From Linnemannia hyalina (Eukaryota; Mortierellomycota; Mortierellomycetes; Mortierellales; Mortierellaceae): DNA of 64,000 nt. The stretch spans positions 868,001 to 932,000 of the forward strand of contig JAHRHY010000011.1 of the NCBI GenBank assembly GCA_019671135.1, written 5' to 3'. The notes under the pieces were generated by a model. The model was not told where the DNA came from. It did no database searches and was given only the letters and a program-made list of their open reading frames with translations. Each line of letters opens with the position of its first letter. Within the stretch, counting starts at the first letter, position 1. The position numbers and the translations under genes were made by a program. Positions 58,632 through 64,000 of the stretch are shown here, in pieces.

Positions 58632-59134
58632 ATCACTGATCACTTTGTTTGTGTCACACTGAGGGATCACGCATAATACTTGATCAGAAACAAAAATCCC
58701 CCCTCCACAATCTCGGGCAACAACCACTCCCTTTTTCACTCCTCCTGCGGTTCGAATGGATACTGGCTAACACAATCGCACATGAGCTAAAGAAAAGGAA
58801 AGAAAGGGCCCCGTCGTCAGTCCCTCCCGCCAGCATTTTCTTGTCGTCACCTGCATCTTACTTATCACTTCTTCCCACACCTTCCCTCTTTCCCTTTTCT
58901 CTCAGCGCCTGTGCCCCCCTCTTTGTTCAGTCCTGCCCCTTTGACTCGCCCCTCCCTTACACTTCCCCTCTACCTTTGGTGTTCTCCTTTTCACAACTTT
59001 CCTTCCTTTTATTTCCTTCTCTTTGTTCTTTTCTTTCTCCTTCACTCTTCACTCTTCACGCAACCTTCTCCACCCGGCACAACTACAGCTTCACACGCTC
59101 GCACGACTTCAGGACACAACTACACATTGCAACA

Positions 59135-61135
59135 ATGAGCATCGTCTACAAATCCCAAACGCAAATCATTCGCGACGACTGCGAGTTCCTCAAGCCAATA
59201 CCCAGAGTCCATCAGCAACGTCTAACCATCCAGCACTGGCAGCTCAGAGACCTAATCACTTGTCCCAAGACAAGCGAAGAGTTTATTTATGTCAACCAGA
59301 ACGCCGTCAACGCCTACAACACCAGGACAAAGGCCACCACCCAGCTCATGAAGGACCTCACCTTCCACCCCACCTCTTTGACAGCTTCGTAAGTGTGTCC
59401 TTCGTTCTTTTTTTTTCGAAGAGAAACTGAGCTGGCCAATTTGTGTGGCTACGATTGGTGCAATCAAAGGACGACAACCAACGAGAGGAAGGAAAGGGTG
59501 TTGCGTGCGTGTGTGTCTCCCCCTTCAGGGGCATGTGAAGAACATAAAAAAAAGGGCGGCGCAAAGGTGCTTTTGCCATGGGTCAAAGAAAAAAAAAGAA
59601 CCTTGAATAGGGCCAAGCAGCTGGAGAATCATCAGCCCATTTAGCGAGGGGACTGTTGAATCTAACCAATAACCGTCCCATGGGAACCTGCTCACGTCTG
59701 GATCAGCGATATTGTTCACATCGGCTCACAATGTGCGTTTCTTTGTCTTATGTTCGGCTTTGTTTAGATGCGGGTACCTGGCAGCGGGAGGACAACGAAG
59801 CCAACTCATGGTCCGTCAGATGAACAGTAATTGGTAAGAGCAAAAACATGTCGTCCAACACCCAACAGGACACGACTCCGGCCGATGCTATCCTTCATGC
59901 GGTGCGCAAAATACGCTAACGCCCTTTTATTATTTTCTGTGAATAATTGTGTACTTATTCCTTAGGTTTGCACATACCTCTGTCGGCGGATCGATCAACA
60001 ATGCCCTCTGTATCTCTGAGCACCTTGGAGGCACTCGGCTCCTGATCAGCAACAACGACGAAACAATTAAGGTCTACTCGTTGCCAGGACTGCAGCGACT
60101 CGCCAACATTCAACTTCCCACGGCAGTCAACTATGGTAAAGCGACAATTGAACACTGCCTGTTCACCTTGAATGCATATCCGGTGTCTCACACAAGAATA
60201 AGACCCCGGAGAATAACAACAAATCTGATATTCCCGCTTCCCCCTTTTTTTCTTCAATCGACTGTTGTAGCTTCTGTGAGTCCGGATGGGCGCAAAATGG
60301 TCGCTGTGGGGGACTCAAACCAGGTGTTTCTCTATGACATATCCGTTGCAGGAGGATACCAAAAGATTGGCACATATACAGGTATAACAACATGGATATC
60401 TCCTCCGGATGTCTGAATGCAACCACTGTGCCATTGAAATAACATCACATTTTGTTGTGTGTGTATATTTTCGATCTTAGCGACAACGGAGGCAAGCTTC
60501 TCGTGTGCATGGAATCAATCGTCTGAGAAGTTTGCTGTGGCGAGTCAGGATGGGTTTGTGAGTGTGTGGGATATCCGCCACAGCGAGAAAATATGCAAAC
60601 TGGGCTCAAAGCAGGTAAACCCTTGGCCCTTCAATGACGTGCTGGATGCTCAGAGTGGTGACGATGGCGTCCTTTTCTTGTATACGAAAATACTATCTTT
60701 TACTGACTCTATTATTTGCGATCATGTGTTCCCATGATATCAACAGCAACCCCAAGTCAAAGGGGCCACGCGATGCGTCAAGTTTTCATCGTCTGGATCG
60801 ATTGACCTGCTCCTTTATAGTGAACATGTCTCCTATGTGAACCTGGTCGATGCAAGGACATTTCACGATCGACAGGTCATCCGTGTCGCACCACCTGGCA
60901 ACGACGAACATATCTCTGGCATTGCTATGAGTCCAGACAGCAAAGTTTGCTTCGTTGGTATGTACACTTTAACGTAGAGGCAATTGGTACAACGCCGACT
61001 TTGAAGTGGTGATGACAAAACCTAACATATTCACGTCCTTCATTTGACGTCGTCCTAGGTCTTGAGAATAGTGTGCTAGAGTTTGATGTGGATACGATTA
61101 CTCGGCGGAGCTTCCCTTCAGGTAGTCTGATCTAG
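59135..61135 (+). CDS. WD40-fold protein with DUF2415-like segment
   Basis: Seven exons (59135-59388, 59768-59833, 59966-60135, 60271-60381, 60481-60614, 60747-60957, 61059-61135) join in phase to 340 residues. Blade-like strands recur: CGYLAAGGQRSQLMVR, TRLLISNNDETIKVYSLPGL, SVSPDGRKMVAVGDSNQVFL and EKFAVASQDGFVSVWDIRH. Near 270-310 the stretch CVKFSSSGSIDLLLYSEH followed by VNLVDARTF resembles the short fungal DUF2415 motif found in WD proteins of unknown role. The protein ends soon after GLENSVLEFDVDTITRRSFP. No signal or membrane segment. I cannot assign a pathway. The ATG is preceded by CAACA after a long CT-rich leader. Confidence 0.8.
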
Positions 61136-61513
61136 AGATTGTAGACCCCATCCCTACCCTATACCCTCTCCTTTTTACAACCACTCCTTTGACATAGGCC
61201 AGTCAGCCTCACAGTTACCATACCAAACAATGCCATAGTCCAGCGTTCGTAACTTACAAATAGACGACGTGCAAGACGCGTTCTGATTTCTTTGAATGCT
61301 CCGTGTGGGATGACTGTCTTATTGAACTCAGCCACCAAACAGCGCCTTCCTCTTAACCTTGCCTCAAAGCCCTCTTGTCACTCTCAATTGCATCTCTTTC
61401 ATTCCTCCAACCAAAAAGACCACCGCCAACAACGACATCCGACAAACCCGCGTTTCAGGAACAGTAGAGCCTCTTCTTTAAAGGCATCGGCTTCCTTATT
61501 TTTTACATCAACC
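61136..61513. other. intergenic between WD40 gene and CFT2
   Basis: 378 bp. It must hold both the 3' end of the WD40 gene and the CFT2 promoter. The CFT2 side is C/A-rich (CAACCAAAAAGACC-type). No other gene is seen. Confidence 0.5.
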
Positions 61514-64000
61514 ATGGAATCCAACTACATCCGGTTCACGGCCCTGTCTGGCGCAAAGTCGGAATCAGCCCTCTGCTACCTGCTCGAAATCGACGAGGCA
61601 AAGATCCTGCTCGACTGTGGATGGAACGATGCCTTTGACGTCGAAGACCTAAAGCAGCTCAAGAGGTACTTCATCACACATCAGCCTCTTGCCTTTTTAT
61701 TTTGCAGGACTTTTTTGTTCTTATGCTCGTCCATTGTTTCGTATCGTCAATAACGCATTATTTCTATCTGTTTTCCCATCACCTTCCTCTTCTGGATCGG
61801 AATTTCACCTATCAACAAAACCCTCACCAAACATCAGAGTGGCGAAGGACGTTGACGCGTGTCTACTCTCCCATGCAACACTCCACCACCTCGGAGCATT
61901 CGCATATGCGAAATCATACCTGGGCCTCCGTGCCCAGACCTACGCGACCTTCCCCGTCATGGACATGGGTCGTCTCTCCCTCTACGACAGCTGGCAATCC
62001 AAACGGGCGACCGAGGACTTTGCGACATTCAACCTCGAGGATATTGACCAGGCGTTTGAGTCCATTACATGTCTGAGATACCAACAGCCCACAGAATTGG
62101 TCGGCAAGTGTAAAGGGATTACGATTACAGCTTCCTCTGCGGGACATACTGTTGGAGGTACTATTTGGAAGATCTCGAAGGATACAGAGTCGATCCTTTA
62201 TGCCGTCGATTACAACCACCGAAAAGACAAGTATGCATTCGATTTTTGGCGCATGGAGTCGATGAACTACTGAACAGCGACCATAATTACTAATAATGCA
62301 AACATTTTGTGGCGCGATCGAACTATTAGACATTTGGATGGAACGATTCTACTTCAAACAGACGGAAGCGCACCTCAGGAATTTCAACGTCCATCGCTCA
62401 TGATCACTGATGCCTTCAATGCCCAACAGACTCAACCCTCTCGACTTTCTCGCGACAAAGCACTCTTAGGTAACTAACTACATACAACATAGGAATCATT
62501 GCCAAATACTTGTTCAGTATATCTTACACGCTTTTATTGACCACGTCTTATGTTCACATCTAAAATACTACTTATTAGAATCAACGATAGCAACACTGAA
62601 CAGCAATGGGTCGGTGCTTCTCCCAACAGATTCTTCGACACGTGTGCTGGAACTTGCGTACATGCTGGACTCTTACTGGATGGCGTGCAGGATCCGGTAC
62701 CCACTCATCCTGCTCACCAACTTTTCCTACCGTACCGCACATTTCGCAACCTCGATGATGGAATGGATGGGCGACACCGTCTCTTCTCAACTCACCGAGA
62801 CCCGCGAGAATCCCTTCCAGTTCAAGTACCTGCGACTTTGTCAGCGACTCAGCGATCTCGACAAATACCCGGGCCCCAAAGTTGTTCTGGCTTCCAACCT
62901 TTCGATGGAGACTGGGTTTGCAAGGGAGGTCTTTTTGAAGATGGATTGGTCTAATAACCCGCAGAACACTCTTATCTTGACGGAACGCGCTCTTCCTGGA
63001 GAATTGGCCCGGTACCTCTATGACGAATGGAAGCAAGGGGTGGGGGAATTGTCGTCCAAGGAGGTTGGAGGCGAAGTTCAGCTTGACAGTGTGCTCCGGT
63101 TAAAGGTCGACAAGAAGGTGTTGTTGGAGGGTCAGGAGCTGGCGGATTTCATGGCGGCACAGGAGGCAAGACTGGAACGAGAGCGTGCGGATGCAGCGCT
63201 GTTGGAGCGGAATCGGAGGACGCTCTTGGAGGAGGAGAGTGACAGTGATGAGGATGAAGGGTCGATCGACGGCGACTCGAACCTGGCTGAGATTGATATG
63301 CTGTTGACGAAATCAGGAAGCCACGACGTGTACATGAAAGATGCGACCAAATCTGGAGGCTTCTTCAAGCAGACGCAGAGTTACCGGATGTTCCCTCATG
63401 TTGAGCGCAGGAAAAAGATTGATGACTATGGAGAGTCGATTGTGGTGGAACACTTCTTGAGCGCCTCGTCGACTGCTCCTCAGGAGGGCGGTCGTGTACC
63501 GAATGGCAAGGATGTGGATGCGAATGGCGACTCGCGGATGCGTGGTGGGGATGATCAGGACGATGTGACGATGATGGGTGATGACAATGGTGATGTCAAG
63601 GATACGTTGATGGATCCTGATATGATCCATCCTGAGGACAGCTTGCCCTCAAAGTATGTCAGTTCGCAGGAGGATTTTGCTGTTCGGTGCAAGGTCCGAT
63701 ATGTCGATCTGGAGGGTCGTGCTGATGAGAGTGCCATGAAGACTATTCTTCAAGCCATTGCACCCCGCAAGCTGGTAAGCTACCTTGTGCTTTTTTTTGG
63801 TTTTATTCTGTACTTTTGGAATGAGCTGTGAGAAGTTGAAGTATTGACACATTCTATTTCATCAAAAAAAAAAAAAAAAAAAAAGATTCTTGTTCACGGA
63901 ACGGAACAAGGAACGAAGGCGTTGTGCGATACATACTTGGAGGTATCAGATCTGACACGAGAGATCTACACACCAGGAGTGGGCGAGATCCTGAACGTCT
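61514..64000 (+). CDS. CFT2: cleavage and polyadenylation specificity factor 2 (Cft2/CPSF100), 5' part; truncated by window edge
   Basis: The catalytically inactive metallo-beta-lactamase/beta-CASP partner of the CPSF73/Ysh1 endonuclease in mRNA 3'-end processing. Exons seen are 61514-61665, 61838-62230, 62330-62469, 62579-63774 and 63886 to the window edge, in phase. The N-terminus is family-typical (IRFTALSGAKSESALCYLLE; ILLDCGWND). In place of the zinc-binding HxHxDH of active nucleases it has LLSHATLHHLGA, as in other CPSF100 proteins. TVGGTIWKISKDTESILYAV and DYNHRKDKHLDG follow, then the beta-CASP region (STRVLELAYMLDSYW; VVLASNLSMETGFAREVFLK) and a long acidic Asp/Glu insertion (about 550-700). 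The last complete intron ends with about 21 A directly before its AG acceptor. The 3' part of the gene lies outside. Confidence 0.93.

Larger units (their letters stand above)
57961..59134. promoter_or_regulatory. divergent promoter region EXO70 / DUF2415-like gene
   Basis: 1.17 kb. Contains a GA-rich stretch near 58180-58290 (EXO70 leader, CT on its sense strand), a (GT)17 microsatellite, a cluster of GATC-centred words near 58600-58685, and a long CT-rich tract from about 58840 to 59060 before the next ATG. Confidence 0.5.

Noticed and set aside
58740..58775. GGTTCGAAT word resembling a tRNA T-arm
   Set aside because: No complementary stem around it and no cloverleaf upstream.

Overview
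The window is nuclear DNA from a fungus with many introns. The gene set (ERMES subunit Mdm12, Rad7, an ergosteryl/ceramide beta-glucosidase of GH5, TFIIIA, Set1, Exo70), short introns of about 50-200 nt with GTAAGT-like donors and YAG acceptors, homopolymeric A/T runs inside introns and pyrimidine-rich leaders suggest an early-diverging filamentous fungus. Mortierellomycotina or another Mucoromycota lineage is my best inference, not a proven identity. There is no operon, transposon, CRISPR array, rRNA or recognisable tRNA.

I resolve 22 protein genes by joining exons with consistent reading phase (about 74 introns). Left to right: RPT4 (proteasome ATPase, -) and THOC3/TEX1 (mRNA export, +) diverge from one short promoter; ERO1 (ER disulfide formation, -); CHC1 (clathrin heavy chain, -) diverging from mitochondrial uS8m (+); a PRA1/Yip3 protein (-) diverging from SET1 (H3K4 methyltransferase, +); mitochondrial uS2m (-); a small secreted double-psi beta-barrel protein (-); RAD7 (nucleotide excision repair, -); a GH5 glycosphingolipid/sterol glucosidase (-) diverging from a small four-helix voltage-sensor-like membrane protein (+); TFIIIA (+) converging tail to tail with an ANCHR/ZFYVE19-like protein (-); a secreted LPMO-like copper protein (-); MDM12 (+); a TMEM198/DUF4203-like multispan membrane protein (+); a TMEM223-like mitochondrial protein (-); UDP-glucose 4-epimerase (+); EXO70 (-); a WD40 protein with a DUF2415-like segment (+); and the 5' part of CFT2/CPSF2 (+), which runs off the right edge.

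Most genes are core cell biology: protein turnover, export, secretion, mitochondrial translation and lipid contacts, chromatin, RNA 3'-end processing. They are not functionally clustered. The accessory signals are the LPMO-like protein (a histidine exposed after the signal peptide plus a WPxxxH and an axial-Tyr pattern that fit no named LPMO family I recall), the stand-alone voltage-sensor-like protein with a possible alternative N-terminus, the GH5 glucosidase ending in a CaaX box, and a few unusual intron and intergenic structures. I did not find a convincing multi-gene undescribed system. The best single candidates are in the findings.
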